DNA of 64,000 nucleotides from JBCBKL01 sp963922565 (GCA_963922565.1 CAWUIQ010000004.1:1-64000), one strand, 5' to 3'. Positions 25,534 through 35,570 are shown, counted from the first letter of the stretch. Numbers and translations are program-made. Notes: a model not told the origin generated them from the sequence alone.

Positions 25534-26751
25534 CTATGCTTGCATCAGCGTTGGCAGATCACCGTTCAGCCCGGCAGCCTCGCGCATGAAACCGCGTCTT
25601 AGACCTGGCAGCGAGTTGATGACGCCCATGCCGATGTCACGACCCATGCGTAGAAGAGCGTTATCGTTCGAGAACAGGCGGTTGAAGCTGTCTGTCGCAA
25701 CCGCAAGTGCCGCGTTGTCAAAACGCCTCCACTCTTCGTAGCGCTTCAGAACCGCAATCGATCCGATGTCTTCGCCCAGCCGCTTTGCATCGCCGAACAC
25801 ATCCACTAGGGCCGCGATATCTCGCATTCCGGCATTGAGACCCTGACCTGCTATCGGATGCACGCCATGCGCCGCATCGGCGATCAGGGCCGTGCGTTCA
25901 TCGACCAGTCGGTGTGCGAGCGATAGGCTAAGCGGGTAGGTGTAGCGCTTGCCTGCAAGGCTGATGTCACCCAGGAACGAGCCGAACCGAGGCATCAGAA
26001 CTTTCAAATAGTCCGCATCATCCATCGCATTGATCTGCGCTGCCTGCTCCGCTGTCTCAGACCAGACGATCGCGCTGCGATTGCCCTTGAGCGGCAGGAT
26101 CGCAAGCGGTCCGGCAGGCATGAAGAACTGATGCGCGATCCCGTTATGAGGTCTTTCGTGTTCCAGCGCGCAGACAAGCGCGGTTTGGCCATACGCCCAG
26201 CCGGTGCGCTTGATACCGGCCCGCGCCGCCGTTCCGCTTTGCCGTCCGTCGGCCCCGATAAGGACACGCCCGCGCCATGTCCGGCCGTCTGCCAGGCTGA
26301 CCGTCACCCCAGAGGCGTCCGGCGATTGATCGACGACGGTTTGACCGGACAGGTGTGTTACCTTTGGTTCTGCCTCCATCGCATCCAGCAGTGCTCGGCG
26401 AATATGTCGGTCTTCGATCATGTGGCCCATCGGGTCCGGCCCCAGATCACGATGATCGAAGTGCATAAAGAATGGCGAAGGTCCTTCGCCCGCGCGTCCA
26501 TCGCTGACCTTGATATCCAGAATGGGTTGAGCTTTGTCCCGCAACGCCGGCCAAAGCCCGATACCCTGAAGCAAGCGGCACGACGTCAGCGCAACGGCAT
26601 ATGACCGGCCGTCAAAGGCTGCATTCCGTCTGACTTTCTCCTCGAGCGCGTCGATTACCGTGACATCAAAGCCGCTTTGGGCCAGTGCCAGGGCTAGCGT
26701 TGGCCCGGCCAATCCACCGCCGACGATCAGGATATCGCTGTCATATTTCAT
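25534..26751 (-). CDS. UbiH/UbiF/VisC-family FAD monooxygenase (ubiquinone hydroxylase)
   Basis: 405 aa from MKYDSDILIVGGGLAGP. FAD-binding GGGLAG (about 9-14), the central LIGADGRQSG and the GD-type motif ADAAHGVHPIAGQGLNAGMRD define the UbiH/Coq6 aromatic hydroxylase family. It probably inserts a ring hydroxyl in ubiquinone biosynthesis; which carbon (C1, C5 or C6) cannot be told from sequence. An in-frame N-terminal extension to 26940 overlaps the divergent amidase gene and was rejected. Confidence 0.9.
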   Translation of the reverse strand: MKYDSDILIVGGGLAGPTLALALAQSGFDVTVIDALEEKVRRNAAFDGRSYAVALTSCRLLQGIGLWPALRDKAQPILDIKVSDGRAGEGPSPFFMHFDHRDLGPDPMGHMIEDRHIRRALLDAMEAEPKVTHLSGQTVVDQSPDASGVTVSLADGRTWRGRVLIGADGRQSGTAARAGIKRTGWAYGQTALVCALEHERPHNGIAHQFFMPAGPLAILPLKGNRSAIVWSETAEQAAQINAMDDADYLKVLMPRFGSFLGDISLAGKRYTYPLSLSLAHRLVDERTALIADAAHGVHPIAGQGLNAGMRDIAALVDVFGDAKRLGEDIGSIAVLKRYEEWRRFDNAALAVATDSFNRLFSNDNALLRMGRDIGMGVINSLPGLRRGFMREAAGLNGDLPTLMQA

Positions 26752-26833
26752 GGCTTGGAATATGGAGATCGCCGGGGGATTGTCCATGCGCAACACCGTC
26801 GCTACCGTGCCGCAGACTTTGAAGGGGGTGGGT

Positions 26834-28171
26834 ATGCAGAACTGGCTTGGACAAAGCGCTGCGGATTTGGGTCGCGGGATCGGTGCGGGTGAAATCGATC
26901 CGGTGGCCCTGACCGAAGCGTTTCTCAAGGCGGCAGGCAATCACGCCCTCTCCGACAGGATCTATGCCCGCCTGACGCCCGAGCGCGCACTGGCCGAGGC
27001 TGAGGCTGCAGCCGAGCGGGCCCGCCTTGGGCTGCGACGGTCGCTGCTCGATGGGGTGCCTGTCAGCTGGAAAGACCTTTTTGACAGTGCGGGTGACGCC
27101 ACCGAAGCGGGATCGAAGCTGCTTACAGGGCGAGTGCCAGAATCCGATGCCATTGTCCTGCGGAACGCGACCGAAGCCGGCCTGATCTGTCTGGGCAAAA
27201 CCCACATGAGCGAGCTGGCGTTTTCCGGCTTGGGTTATAACCCATCCACGGCCACGCCACCCTGCGTCAACGATGTCGAGGCGGTGCCGGGGGGCTCGTC
27301 CTCGGGGGCGGCGGCGTCCGTCGCGTTCGAGATCGCGCCTGCTGCAATAGGCTCTGACACAGGCGGATCGGTCCGCATCCCTGCCGCGTGGAACGACCTT
27401 GTGGGCCTCAAGACTACGGCCGGGCGGCTATCGCTTGAGGGTTGCGTGCCTCTTTGCCTCAAGTTCGATACCGTTGGCCCGATCACGCGGACTGTTGAGG
27501 ATGCTGCCTTGCTGCTTGGGGCGCTTGAAGGCAAGCGGCCCCCGGATTTACGCGGCGCCAACCTGCAGGGGCGTCGACTGGCAGCGTTGCAGACGGTCGT
27601 TCTTGACGACATCCGGGACGAACCGCTTGCGGCATACTCCACCGCTCTGGAAAAGCTGCGCGATGCCGGCGCCGAGATCGAAGAAATCGAGGTGCCCGAA
27701 CTTGCAGGCGAAGATGGCGCGATGGCGCTGACCGGTCCGCTTTATACTGGTGAGGCCTATGGTCTGTGGCGCGACGTCATCGAGGCCAATCCGGATGCGA
27801 TGTTCGCCGAAATCCGTGAGAGGTTCCGTCAGGGCCGCAAGTTTACCGCGGCCGATTACACATCTGCGTGGTCGAAGCTCGAAGCAGCGCGGCAGGCATG
27901 GGACGGTCGGGTTGCAGGGTTTGACGCGGTTGTGTGCCCGACGGCGCCGATCCTGCCGCCAAACCTAGAGCGGTTGAAGACCGATCACGACTATTATGTC
28001 ACGGAAAACCTGCTGGCCCTGCGGAACACCCGCGTTGGCAACCTCATGGGGCTTTGCGCGCTCACGTTGCCCACTGGCGTGGCAAGTTGCGGCCTAATGA
28101 TGTTCGGGGCGCCCGATACCGAAGGCCACCTGTTACGCCTTGGTGCTGCTGCAGAAATCGCGCTGGCCTAG
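26834..28171 (+). CDS. Amidase (amidase-signature family)
   Basis: 445 aa. Catalytic Ser-cisSer-Lys elements: PVSWKDLF (Lys about 79), VPGGSSSGAAASVA (about 154) and SDTGGSVRIPA. The start is set at 26834 because GAAGGGGGTGGGT precedes it; the longer frame overlaps the divergent hydroxylase. The family hydrolyses varied amides. There are no gatB/gatC neighbours, so it is not the tRNA amidotransferase subunit. Substrate unknown. Confidence 0.9.
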   Translation: MQNWLGQSAADLGRGIGAGEIDPVALTEAFLKAAGNHALSDRIYARLTPERALAEAEAAAERARLGLRRSLLDGVPVSWKDLFDSAGDATEAGSKLLTGRVPESDAIVLRNATEAGLICLGKTHMSELAFSGLGYNPSTATPPCVNDVEAVPGGSSSGAAASVAFEIAPAAIGSDTGGSVRIPAAWNDLVGLKTTAGRLSLEGCVPLCLKFDTVGPITRTVEDAALLLGALEGKRPPDLRGANLQGRRLAALQTVVLDDIRDEPLAAYSTALEKLRDAGAEIEEIEVPELAGEDGAMALTGPLYTGEAYGLWRDVIEANPDAMFAEIRERFRQGRKFTAADYTSAWSKLEAARQAWDGRVAGFDAVVCPTAPILPPNLERLKTDHDYYVTENLLALRNTRVGNLMGLCALTLPTGVASCGLMMFGAPDTEGHLLRLGAAAEIALA

Positions 28172-28288
28172 GCGCTACCGAAAAGCCACATCGCCCTCCA
28201 AAGGCGCAGTTTTTCTGGACGCCGCGACTCGGCTTGCGGTATCCTGTAAAAAACGGGGCGATATGACCCCGAACCTGAGGCAGTTTTG

Positions 28289-29473
28289 ATGGTGTTCCCC
28301 GAGCGGTTTTCGAACCTACCGGAATACGCGTTCCCGCGTCTGCGCGCATTGCTCGACAGCCATGCGCCGGGTGGCGACGTGGTGCACATGACCATCGGCG
28401 AGCCCAAACACGCCTTTCCCTCATGGGTGACCGACGTGATTGTCGAACACGCTGACGGCTTCAACAACTACCCGCCCAATGATGGTTCACCGGAGCTGAG
28501 ACGCGCCTATTGTGACTGGGCCAAGCGCCGCTACGGTGTTTCACTTGAACCGAACCAGAATGTGATGCCGCTGAACGGTACGCGTGAAGGGCTGTATAAC
28601 GCCGCGATGGCGCTGTTCCCGGGTGAAAAGGATGGGGCGCGGTCGGCGGTCTTGCTGCCCAACCCCTTTTATCAGGTCTACATGCTGGCCGCGATCTCAG
28701 TCAGCGCGGAGCCGATCCTGGTCTCTGCAACCGAGGAAACCGGTCATCTGCCCGACTACGCGTCGGTTGATCCGACGATCCTTGCGCGCACCGTCGCGGT
28801 CTACATCTGCTCACCCGCCAATCCGCAGGGGGCGGTTGCCGATGCTGCATATTGGCGTGCGTTGCTGGCTCTGGCCGACAAATACGATTTCCAGATCCTC
28901 GCGGATGAGTGTTATTCGGAAATCTACCGCGATACGCCACCTCCCGGTGCGCTGGAGATTGCCGCCCAAATCGGCGCGGATCCTGAACGCGTGGTGGCGT
29001 TTCATTCGCTTTCCAAGCGGTCAAACCTGCCGGGTCTGCGGTCTGGTTTTGTAGCGGGCGGCCCGGAAACCCTGCGCCGCATCAAACAACTCAGAACCTA
29101 CGCCGGATCGCCATTGTCCAGCCCATTGCAGGTGGCGGCGACAGCGGTCTGGACGGATGAGGCGCATGTGGTCGAAAACCGTGCGCTCTATGCAGAGAAA
29201 TACGCGCTGGCGGATGAGATCCTCGGCGATGTTCCCGGCTATGCGGCGCCGGAGGCAGGGTTCTTTCTATGGCTACCTGTCGAGGATGGCGAGGCCGCGG
29301 CCCTTCGGCTTTGGAAGGAAACCGGTGTGCGCGTGCTGCCCGGTGCGTATCTGGCGCGGGAAGTTGACGGAACAAACCCCGGAGAGGGTTTTATTCGGGT
29401 CGCAATGGTGGCCCCAAAGGCAGAGATGGAGCGGGGCCTGCGGGCCATCCGCGCCACGCTCTATGCCGCATAA
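28289..29473 (+). CDS. PLP-dependent aminotransferase class I/II
   Basis: 394 aa. MTIGEPKHAFP, PLNGTREGLYNA, PNPFYQVY, CSPANPQGA, DECYSEIY and SLSKRSNLPGLRSGF (PLP Lys about 244) mark a fold-type I aminotransferase. The NPQG in place of NPTG and the overall pattern resemble succinyldiaminopimelate aminotransferase DapC, but the substrate is not certain. The start uses the ATG at 28289, with GAGG about 10 nt before. ftsK follows 23 bp downstream. Confidence 0.88.
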   Translation: MVFPERFSNLPEYAFPRLRALLDSHAPGGDVVHMTIGEPKHAFPSWVTDVIVEHADGFNNYPPNDGSPELRRAYCDWAKRRYGVSLEPNQNVMPLNGTREGLYNAAMALFPGEKDGARSAVLLPNPFYQVYMLAAISVSAEPILVSATEETGHLPDYASVDPTILARTVAVYICSPANPQGAVADAAYWRALLALADKYDFQILADECYSEIYRDTPPPGALEIAAQIGADPERVVAFHSLSKRSNLPGLRSGFVAGGPETLRRIKQLRTYAGSPLSSPLQVAATAVWTDEAHVVENRALYAEKYALADEILGDVPGYAAPEAGFFLWLPVEDGEAAALRLWKETGVRVLPGAYLAREVDGTNPGEGFIRVAMVAPKAEMERGLRAIRATLYAA

Positions 29474-29496
29474 GAACGAGGCGAGAGAGTGTAGGA

Positions 29497-32172
29497 ATGG
29501 CTTATCAGGTACGACGTGACCCTTTGTTTGACACCGACATGCAGGCGGCGCTTGAGCGGCGTGGCAAGGAACTGATCGGGATCGCCCTCATCGTAATTGG
29601 TGTTTTGGCGGGGGCAATGATCTGGAGCTACACGCCCGAAGATCCGAACTGGATGGTGTCGACCGATGCGCCCGTGCAGAACTGGCTGGGTCGCCCCGGA
29701 GCATCCATTGCCGCCCCGCTTTTTATGATCGTGGGGCAGGGCAGTTGGGCCATAGCCATTGTGCTGGTCGCATGGGGCATACGTTTCGCTTTGCACTCCG
29801 GGGCTGATCGCGCCCTTGGTCGCCTGATCTTTGCGCCGATCGCGGTTGCTTGTGGTTCGATCTATGCCGCGACGCTGCAGCCCGGGCCGGCGTGGGAACT
29901 GACCCACAACTTTGGCCTTGGTGGGCTCTTTGGCGACACCGTCGTCGGCGCGCTTCTGACCATACTGCCGCTGGGATCGATTCTGGCCGTCAAGGTGATG
30001 TCCGCATTGATGGGTCTAGGGCTGCTGGCGTTAGGGGCCTTCGTGATGGGCTTTACCCGGCCAGAACTCTTCAAGATCGGGCGGTTCCTGATCATTGGTC
30101 TGGTGATGACCTACGCGTTGATGATGAATCTGCTGGGGCGTGGCGCTGGTGGTGCCGTTGCCGCCGCGCAGGCAATGCGTGCCAAGCGCGCCACAAGATC
30201 TGAGGATTACGAGGACGCCGAGGGCGAGCCGCTTTATGACGACGAATACGAAGACGCATACGAGCCGGAAAAGCCCGGTCTGCTCGCCTCGCTCATCCGT
30301 CGCCCGCAGCCGATGCCCGAGGCCGAGTTGATCGAGCAGGATAGCTATGCGGCCGATATCGAGGCGCCGGGCGAGGATCGGATCAAGGCCAAGATTTCCG
30401 ATGCGATCCGCAATCGCGTCCGACAAAAGCCGATCCTGCAGCTTCAGCCGCGCAGCGCCGACCATGACGCCGTGCAGTTGCGGGCTGAACCGCCGCTGAC
30501 GGCGCAACCCGATGCCCTGCCATTGCCACCCGAGATGCAGCCCGCAGCTATCCCGGTCGCCGAGCCTAGAAAGGTGGTTCAGCAGCCGCCCCGTAAGAAG
30601 GTGCAGCCATCGAAACAGGCTCAGGCCGAGGCGCAGCCGACGCTTTTTGACTCGAGCAACGGGTTTGAATTACCCCCGCTTGGCCTGCTCGAGACGCCCG
30701 AGGTGATCCAGCGCCATCACCTGAGCGATGAAGCGCTCGAGGAAAACGCGCGCATGCTGGAAAGCGTGCTCGATGATTACGGCGTCAAGGGTGACATCGT
30801 TTCAGTTCGTCCGGGGCCGGTCGTCACGATGTACGAGCTTGAACCCGCACCCGGTCTCAAAGCATCCCGTGTCATCGGTCTTGCTGACGACATCGCCCGG
30901 TCGATGGCAGCGCTTTCGGCAAGGGTGTCGACAGTGCCAGGCCGGTCAGTGATCGGGATCGAACTGCCGAATGAGAACCGCGAAAAGGTGCTGCTGCGCG
31001 AGATCCTGTCTGCCCGGGAATTCGGCGATACGAACATGCGCCTGCCGCTTGCCCTGGGTAAGAACATTGGTGGCGACCCGGTTGTCGCGAACCTGGCCAA
31101 GATGCCCCACCTGCTGATCGCGGGTACGACGGGTTCGGGTAAGTCGGTGGCCATCAACACCATGATCCTGTCGCTGCTCTACAAGCTCAGCCCGGATGAG
31201 TGCCGCCTGATCATGATCGACCCCAAGATGCTGGAACTAAGCGTCTATGACGGCATTCCGCATCTGCTGTCCCCGGTGGTGACCGACCCGAAAAAGGCTG
31301 TCGTCGCCCTGAAATGGGTCGTGGGCGAGATGGAGGAACGCTATCGCAAGATGTCCAAGATGGGCGTTCGGAATATCGAGGGCTACAACAGCCGGGTGCG
31401 TGACGCGCTGGCCAAGGGCGAAATGTTCAGCCGGACGGTCCAGACTGGATTTGACGACGAAACCGGCGATCCGATTTTTGAGACCGAAGAGTTCGAGCCT
31501 AAGGTCCTGCCCTTTATCGTCGTCATCGTGGACGAGATGGCCGATCTGATGATGGTCGCCGGCAAGGAGATCGAGGCCTGCATTCAGCGTCTGGCCCAGA
31601 TGGCGCGTGCGTCCGGCATCCACCTTATCATGGCCACCCAGCGGCCTTCGGTGGATGTGATTACCGGTACCATCAAGGCGAACTTCCCCACGCGGATTTC
31701 GTTCCAGGTGACGTCGAAAATCGACTCGCGCACCATTCTTGGTGAAATGGGGGCCGAACAGCTCTTGGGCATGGGCGACATGCTCTACATGGCAGGTGGG
31801 GCCAAGATCACCCGGTGCCACGGGCCATTCGTCAGTGATGAGGAAGTCGAAGAGATCGTAAATCACCTCAAGGCCTTTGGGCCACCCGACTATGTCAATG
31901 GCGTTGTTGAGGGACCCGCGGATGACAAGGAAAGCGACATCGACGCAGTCTTGGGGCTGGGCGGGAATACGGATGGAGAAGATGCGCTTTATGATCAGGC
32001 GGTCGCGATCGTGATCCGTGATCGGAAGTGTTCGACGTCATACATCCAGCGCAAGCTCGCCATCGGTTACAACAAAGCGGCGCGTCTGGTTGAGCAGATG
32101 GAAGACGAGGGTGTTGTGAGTGCCGCCAACCATGTGGGCAAGCGCGAGATTCTGGTGCCCGAACAGGGCTGA
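29497..32172 (+). CDS. ftsK: DNA translocase FtsK
   Basis: 891 aa. Four or five N-terminal membrane helices (within about 25-210) anchor it at the septum. An acidic/Pro-Gln-rich linker (about 220-390) follows, then the alpha/beta motor with Walker A AGTTGSGKS (about 543-550), Walker B-type VVIVDEMADLMM and TQRPSVDVITG. The C-terminal gamma winged helix begins near CSTSYIQRKLAIGYNKA. It pumps chromosome termini through the septum and activates XerCD. Confidence 0.97.
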   Translation: MAYQVRRDPLFDTDMQAALERRGKELIGIALIVIGVLAGAMIWSYTPEDPNWMVSTDAPVQNWLGRPGASIAAPLFMIVGQGSWAIAIVLVAWGIRFALHSGADRALGRLIFAPIAVACGSIYAATLQPGPAWELTHNFGLGGLFGDTVVGALLTILPLGSILAVKVMSALMGLGLLALGAFVMGFTRPELFKIGRFLIIGLVMTYALMMNLLGRGAGGAVAAAQAMRAKRATRSEDYEDAEGEPLYDDEYEDAYEPEKPGLLASLIRRPQPMPEAELIEQDSYAADIEAPGEDRIKAKISDAIRNRVRQKPILQLQPRSADHDAVQLRAEPPLTAQPDALPLPPEMQPAAIPVAEPRKVVQQPPRKKVQPSKQAQAEAQPTLFDSSNGFELPPLGLLETPEVIQRHHLSDEALEENARMLESVLDDYGVKGDIVSVRPGPVVTMYELEPAPGLKASRVIGLADDIARSMAALSARVSTVPGRSVIGIELPNENREKVLLREILSAREFGDTNMRLPLALGKNIGGDPVVANLAKMPHLLIAGTTGSGKSVAINTMILSLLYKLSPDECRLIMIDPKMLELSVYDGIPHLLSPVVTDPKKAVVALKWVVGEMEERYRKMSKMGVRNIEGYNSRVRDALAKGEMFSRTVQTGFDDETGDPIFETEEFEPKVLPFIVVIVDEMADLMMVAGKEIEACIQRLAQMARASGIHLIMATQRPSVDVITGTIKANFPTRISFQVTSKIDSRTILGEMGAEQLLGMGDMLYMAGGAKITRCHGPFVSDEEVEEIVNHLKAFGPPDYVNGVVEGPADDKESDIDAVLGLGGNTDGEDALYDQAVAIVIRDRKCSTSYIQRKLAIGYNKAARLVEQMEDEGVVSAANHVGKREILVPEQG

Positions 32173-32238
32173 TATCGCATAACGGCGCGGCTGGCCTTAT
32201 ATCGGGTGCATCGAAGCAGACCAAGGTAAAGCAAACCG

Positions 32239-32832
32239 ATGCGTTCCCTCCTGATAGCCGCGCTTCTGACGTTCGGAGCAAAGGGGGCGATGGCTGAATT
32301 GCTGTCGCTCAGTACCCTGTCGGACTACTTCAATGCGATTCAGACCGTTGAAGCGCCTTTTCGCCAGATCAACGACGATGGTTCGGTAAGCACCGGCAAA
32401 GTGTATATCAAGCGCCCTGGCCGGATGCGGTTTGAGTATGATCCGCCCAACGACGCACTTGTGATTGCGCGGTCGAGCGCCGTGGTCATCATCGACAAAA
32501 AGTCAAACCAGCCGCCAGAAAGCTATCCCTTGCGCCGTACCCCGCTTGCGCTGATCCTTGCGCGAAATGTCGATCTGACCCAGGCGCGGATGGTCGTGGG
32601 CCACGGTCTGGATGGTGATGCGACGATCGTCACTGCGCAGGATCCTAAGAACCCGGAATACGGTACGATCGAGATGCGGTTTTCAGCGGCGCCTGTGGAA
32701 CTGACCGAATGGGTCGTCCGTACGGACGAAGGTGGCACGACCAAGGTCGTTCTTGGCCCGCTCACGAAAGGTCGGGACCTGTCGAGTGATCTCTTCGACG
32801 TGGACGAATACCGCCGCGGAGAAGACCGCTAG
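32239..32832 (+). CDS. lolA: Outer-membrane lipoprotein carrier protein LolA
   Basis: 197 aa. Signal peptide ending AKGAMA; the mature protein has TVEAPFRQINDDGSVSTGKVYIKRPGRMRFEYDPP, the conserved core of alphaproteobacterial LolA. It ferries lipoproteins across the periplasm from LolCDE. It lies 66 bp after ftsK, a widespread arrangement. Its stop overlaps the stop of the convergent transglycosylase gene (palindromic CTAG). Confidence 0.92.
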   Translation: MRSLLIAALLTFGAKGAMAELLSLSTLSDYFNAIQTVEAPFRQINDDGSVSTGKVYIKRPGRMRFEYDPPNDALVIARSSAVVIIDKKSNQPPESYPLRRTPLALILARNVDLTQARMVVGHGLDGDATIVTAQDPKNPEYGTIEMRFSAAPVELTEWVVRTDEGGTTKVVLGPLTKGRDLSSDLFDVDEYRRGEDR

Positions 32833-33413
32833 GCCCGTCGGCAGCTCGCCAGCTGACCGGCGTAGACGTCTGCCCGGCTATCGACCTCATCGGCGATCCG
32901 CAGCAGCCATGACTTGCGATTGTAGCTTCCGCGAGCATAGCCGGTGTGGCCTTCATGATAGGCGAGATATTGGTTGCGGGCATCCGACAGCGCGATGTTG
33001 TTCCGCTCGCGCGTCGTGTTCATGTACCACCCCATGAAATCAGTCGCGTCGCGAATGCGATCGCGGCGTGCGCGATAGCTGCCGGTGTCGCGCTGATATT
33101 CACGCCATGTCGCATCAAGTGCTTGTGCATAGCCGAAGGCGCTTGATTGACGGCCCATCGGGATAACGCCCGCCGCATATCGGAACGGCGTGCGCGCATT
33201 CGAGACGAATTTGCTTTCCTGATAGATGGTTGCCATCTGGACATGCACTGGGACACCCCAACGGCGTTCGGTGGCGCGGAACGCGCGTAGGTATTCCGGA
33301 TGCTGACTGACAATGCTGCACGCATTATCAAGATCACGCGGTGCCTGGCCGGAGCCGCCGCCACAGCTAGCCGCCAGCAAAACGAGCGCAAAAGCGCGGA
33401 GAAGTCTGCTCAT
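32829..33413 (-). CDS. Lytic transglycosylase-like (SLT domain) lipoprotein
   Basis: 194 aa from the ATG at 33413, preceded by GAGAGGCAC. Signal with lipobox-like LAASC (Cys16) predicts a lipoprotein. VPVHVQMATIYQESKF carries the catalytic Glu of SLT muramidases. SSAFGYAQALDATWREYQ and YLAYHEGHTGYARG follow the usual order. It probably cleaves peptidoglycan glycan strands with anhydro-muropeptide formation. The gene is convergent with lolA. Confidence 0.85.
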   Translation of the reverse strand: MSRLLRAFALVLLAASCGGGSGQAPRDLDNACSIVSQHPEYLRAFRATERRWGVPVHVQMATIYQESKFVSNARTPFRYAAGVIPMGRQSSAFGYAQALDATWREYQRDTGSYRARRDRIRDATDFMGWYMNTTRERNNIALSDARNQYLAYHEGHTGYARGSYNRKSWLLRIADEVDSRADVYAGQLASCRRA

Positions 33414-33662
33414 GTGCCTCTCACTTTTTTGCGATAGTGTACCCAAAAGCGAGCCATCTTTAAATCACGATTTGGGGTGAAAGTCGGGCTTCGGCATGAC
33501 GATGCACTAAAGGTGAGCTACCCAATCTCGGCGGGGCGCCGATTTATCTTGCAATTTCAATACTGTCACGATGGCGTTCACAGTCTGTTTCCCCGATTCT
33601 GTGGACATTTATTGGACAAGACCGGCGGTGAGCGTGTAATCAGGCTGACAGGGGCTTTTGAC

Positions 33663-33989
33663 ATGCATACATCACGTGCGAAATATCACTTGGGGCAGGT
33701 TGTCCGGCACAAGAAACATCCGTTTCGCGGTGTCGTCTTCGATGTCGATCCGGAATTCGCCAATACCGAGGAATGGTATGAGTCGATACCGGAAGACAGC
33801 CGACCACTGAAAGACCAGCCGTTTTATCATCTTTTGGCTGAAAACGACCAAAGCTATTACGTCGCTTACGTGTCTGAACAAAACCTCGTCGCCGACTATT
33901 CAGGTGAGCCCGTCGATCATCCGGATATTCCGGATCTTTTTGGCCCGTTCGAAGACGGGTCCTATCCGCTGCATTTTCAGCTTAACTGA
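33663..33989 (+). CDS. hspQ: Heat-shock protein HspQ
   Basis: 108 aa from MHTSRAKYHLGQVVRHKKHPFRGVVFDVDP, the HspQ/YccV hemimethylated-DNA-binding fold; PFYHLLAEN and YVSEQNL are also typical. In E. coli HspQ tunes Lon substrate choice. The start is set by AGGGG before 33663; upstream in-frame sequence is not family-like. The 216-bp leader contains CTTGCA at 33548, a possible sigma-32-type -35, with a poor -10. It converges on the ggt gene with a 3-bp gap. Confidence 0.9.
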   Translation: MHTSRAKYHLGQVVRHKKHPFRGVVFDVDPEFANTEEWYESIPEDSRPLKDQPFYHLLAENDQSYYVAYVSEQNLVADYSGEPVDHPDIPDLFGPFEDGSYPLHFQLN

Positions 33990-33992
33990 CGA

Positions 33993-35570
33993 TCAATAGC
34001 CAAGGGCACAGCCGTCTTTTCGCGGGTCGCTGGCCCCTTCAAGAACGCCGTTGTCGTGGATCAAAATCGCCTGTGCGCCACCGATTGGCGTCTCAGGCAC
34101 AGACACGCTGTGGCCCTTGTCGGCTAGTGTCTGACGGACCTGGTCGGAGTATCCCCGTTCAACCCGCATATCGCCCGAGTCGTTAAATGCGCGGGGCGCA
34201 TCGATCGCGCTCTGCGGGTCCATTCCGAAATCAACAAGGTTGGAAATGAACCGGGCGTGACCAGTGCATTGGTAGGCGCCACCCATCACGCCAAAGGGCA
34301 TCACGGGTTTGCCGCCCCGTCTGATCATCCCGGGGATGATCGTGTGCATCGGGCGCTTGCCGCCTTTCAGTTCATTCGGATGACCCTCTTCCAGCGTGAA
34401 GCCCGCGCCGCGATTGTGGAAGAGGATGCCGAACTTGTCGCTCGCAATGCCCGAGCCGAAACCATGGAAGATCGAGTAGATGAGCGAAACCGCCATGCCA
34501 TCGCCATCAACCACGCAGATATAGATCGTGTCCTTGTGAATGGCCTCTGATACAGCACGGGGGTTTTTAAGTACCTCATCGGAACGGATCAGACCGGCCA
34601 GCGCCTTGGCGGTATCACTCGCCAGCATATGGTCGATCCGCGTCGTGTAATCGAAATCGCCTATAAAGCGGTTGCGGGCGTCATAGGCCAGTTTCGTCGC
34701 CTCGGCCTCGATATGGATGCGTTCCGCACCCAGGGGGTCAAGGCTGGCGATGTCGAAGTGGGAAAGGATGTTCAGCAACAGATGTGCCGTGGCGCCTTGC
34801 CCGTTTGGCGGATGCTCAACCAGTTCGATGTCTTTGTACTGGCCAGAGATGGGATTGGTTGTCGTGCACGCGACGCCTGCAAAGTCCTCAAGGCTATGCG
34901 AGCCACCGGCAGCCTGAAGCGAGGCGACCATGTCCTCGGCAACTTCGCCGGAATAGAAAGCGTCGCGGCCATCCTTTGCGATGCGACGCAAGACTTCGGC
35001 CTGCCCCGGAGCGCGGAACAGCTGCCCTGCCTGGATCGGCTTGTCGTTCCGAAGAAAACTTTGCCGCGCCGTGCCCTGCAGAACGGATGCATCTTTTTGC
35101 CAGTCGGTGGCCACGCGGGCCGCAACCGGCACGCCCTGATCCGCGTATTGGATCGCAGGCTGCAGAAGGGTGTCGAGCCCGATGCGTCCCTCGGTCGCTG
35201 CCAGTTGGCAGAACGCATCAACGGCGCCGGGTATCGTGACAGCCTGTGCCGAGTAAGTCGGGACGGTTGCGTGCCCTTCAGCCCTCAGTGTGGCCGAATC
35301 TGCCGCAGCCGGTGCGCGGCCTGATCCGTTGAGCGCGTTGATCGTCGTTTCACCCGGTCTTGACCAAAGGACGAAACAATCGCCGCCCAGACCGGTCATC
35401 TGGGGTTCGCAGATACCCAATACGACTGCACCGGCGATGGCGGCATCCATCGCGTTGCCGCCTTGTTTCAGAATGTCGATGGAAACCTGAGCGGCCAGTG
35501 GGTGCGACGTTGCGCACATGCCGTTTGTTGCAAGAACCGGCGACCGGCCGGGGAAGTGGAAGTCACGCAT
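33993..35570 (-). CDS. ggt: Gamma-glutamyltransferase family protein
   Basis: 525 aa. The N-terminal part has ATSHPLAAQVSIDILKQGGNAMDAA, and the late GGAYQCTGHARFISN and the C-terminal half are typical of the Ntn-hydrolase GGT fold, which self-cleaves to two subunits. The processing/nucleophile Thr is in DTIYICVVDGDGMAVS; the usual Thr-x-His is Thr-x-Tyr here, so this is a divergent member. No signal peptide is evident. Substrate could be a gamma-glutamyl or acyl compound. Confidence 0.88.
   Translation of the reverse strand: MRDFHFPGRSPVLATNGMCATSHPLAAQVSIDILKQGGNAMDAAIAGAVVLGICEPQMTGLGGDCFVLWSRPGETTINALNGSGRAPAAADSATLRAEGHATVPTYSAQAVTIPGAVDAFCQLAATEGRIGLDTLLQPAIQYADQGVPVAARVATDWQKDASVLQGTARQSFLRNDKPIQAGQLFRAPGQAEVLRRIAKDGRDAFYSGEVAEDMVASLQAAGGSHSLEDFAGVACTTTNPISGQYKDIELVEHPPNGQGATAHLLLNILSHFDIASLDPLGAERIHIEAEATKLAYDARNRFIGDFDYTTRIDHMLASDTAKALAGLIRSDEVLKNPRAVSEAIHKDTIYICVVDGDGMAVSLIYSIFHGFGSGIASDKFGILFHNRGAGFTLEEGHPNELKGGKRPMHTIIPGMIRRGGKPVMPFGVMGGAYQCTGHARFISNLVDFGMDPQSAIDAPRAFNDSGDMRVERGYSDQVRQTLADKGHSVSVPETPIGGAQAILIHDNGVLEGASDPRKDGCALGY

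Noticed and set aside
26834..28171. GatA subunit of glutamyl-tRNA amidotransferase
   Set aside because: No gatB or gatC neighbour and the sequence is a generic amidase; called as amidase only.
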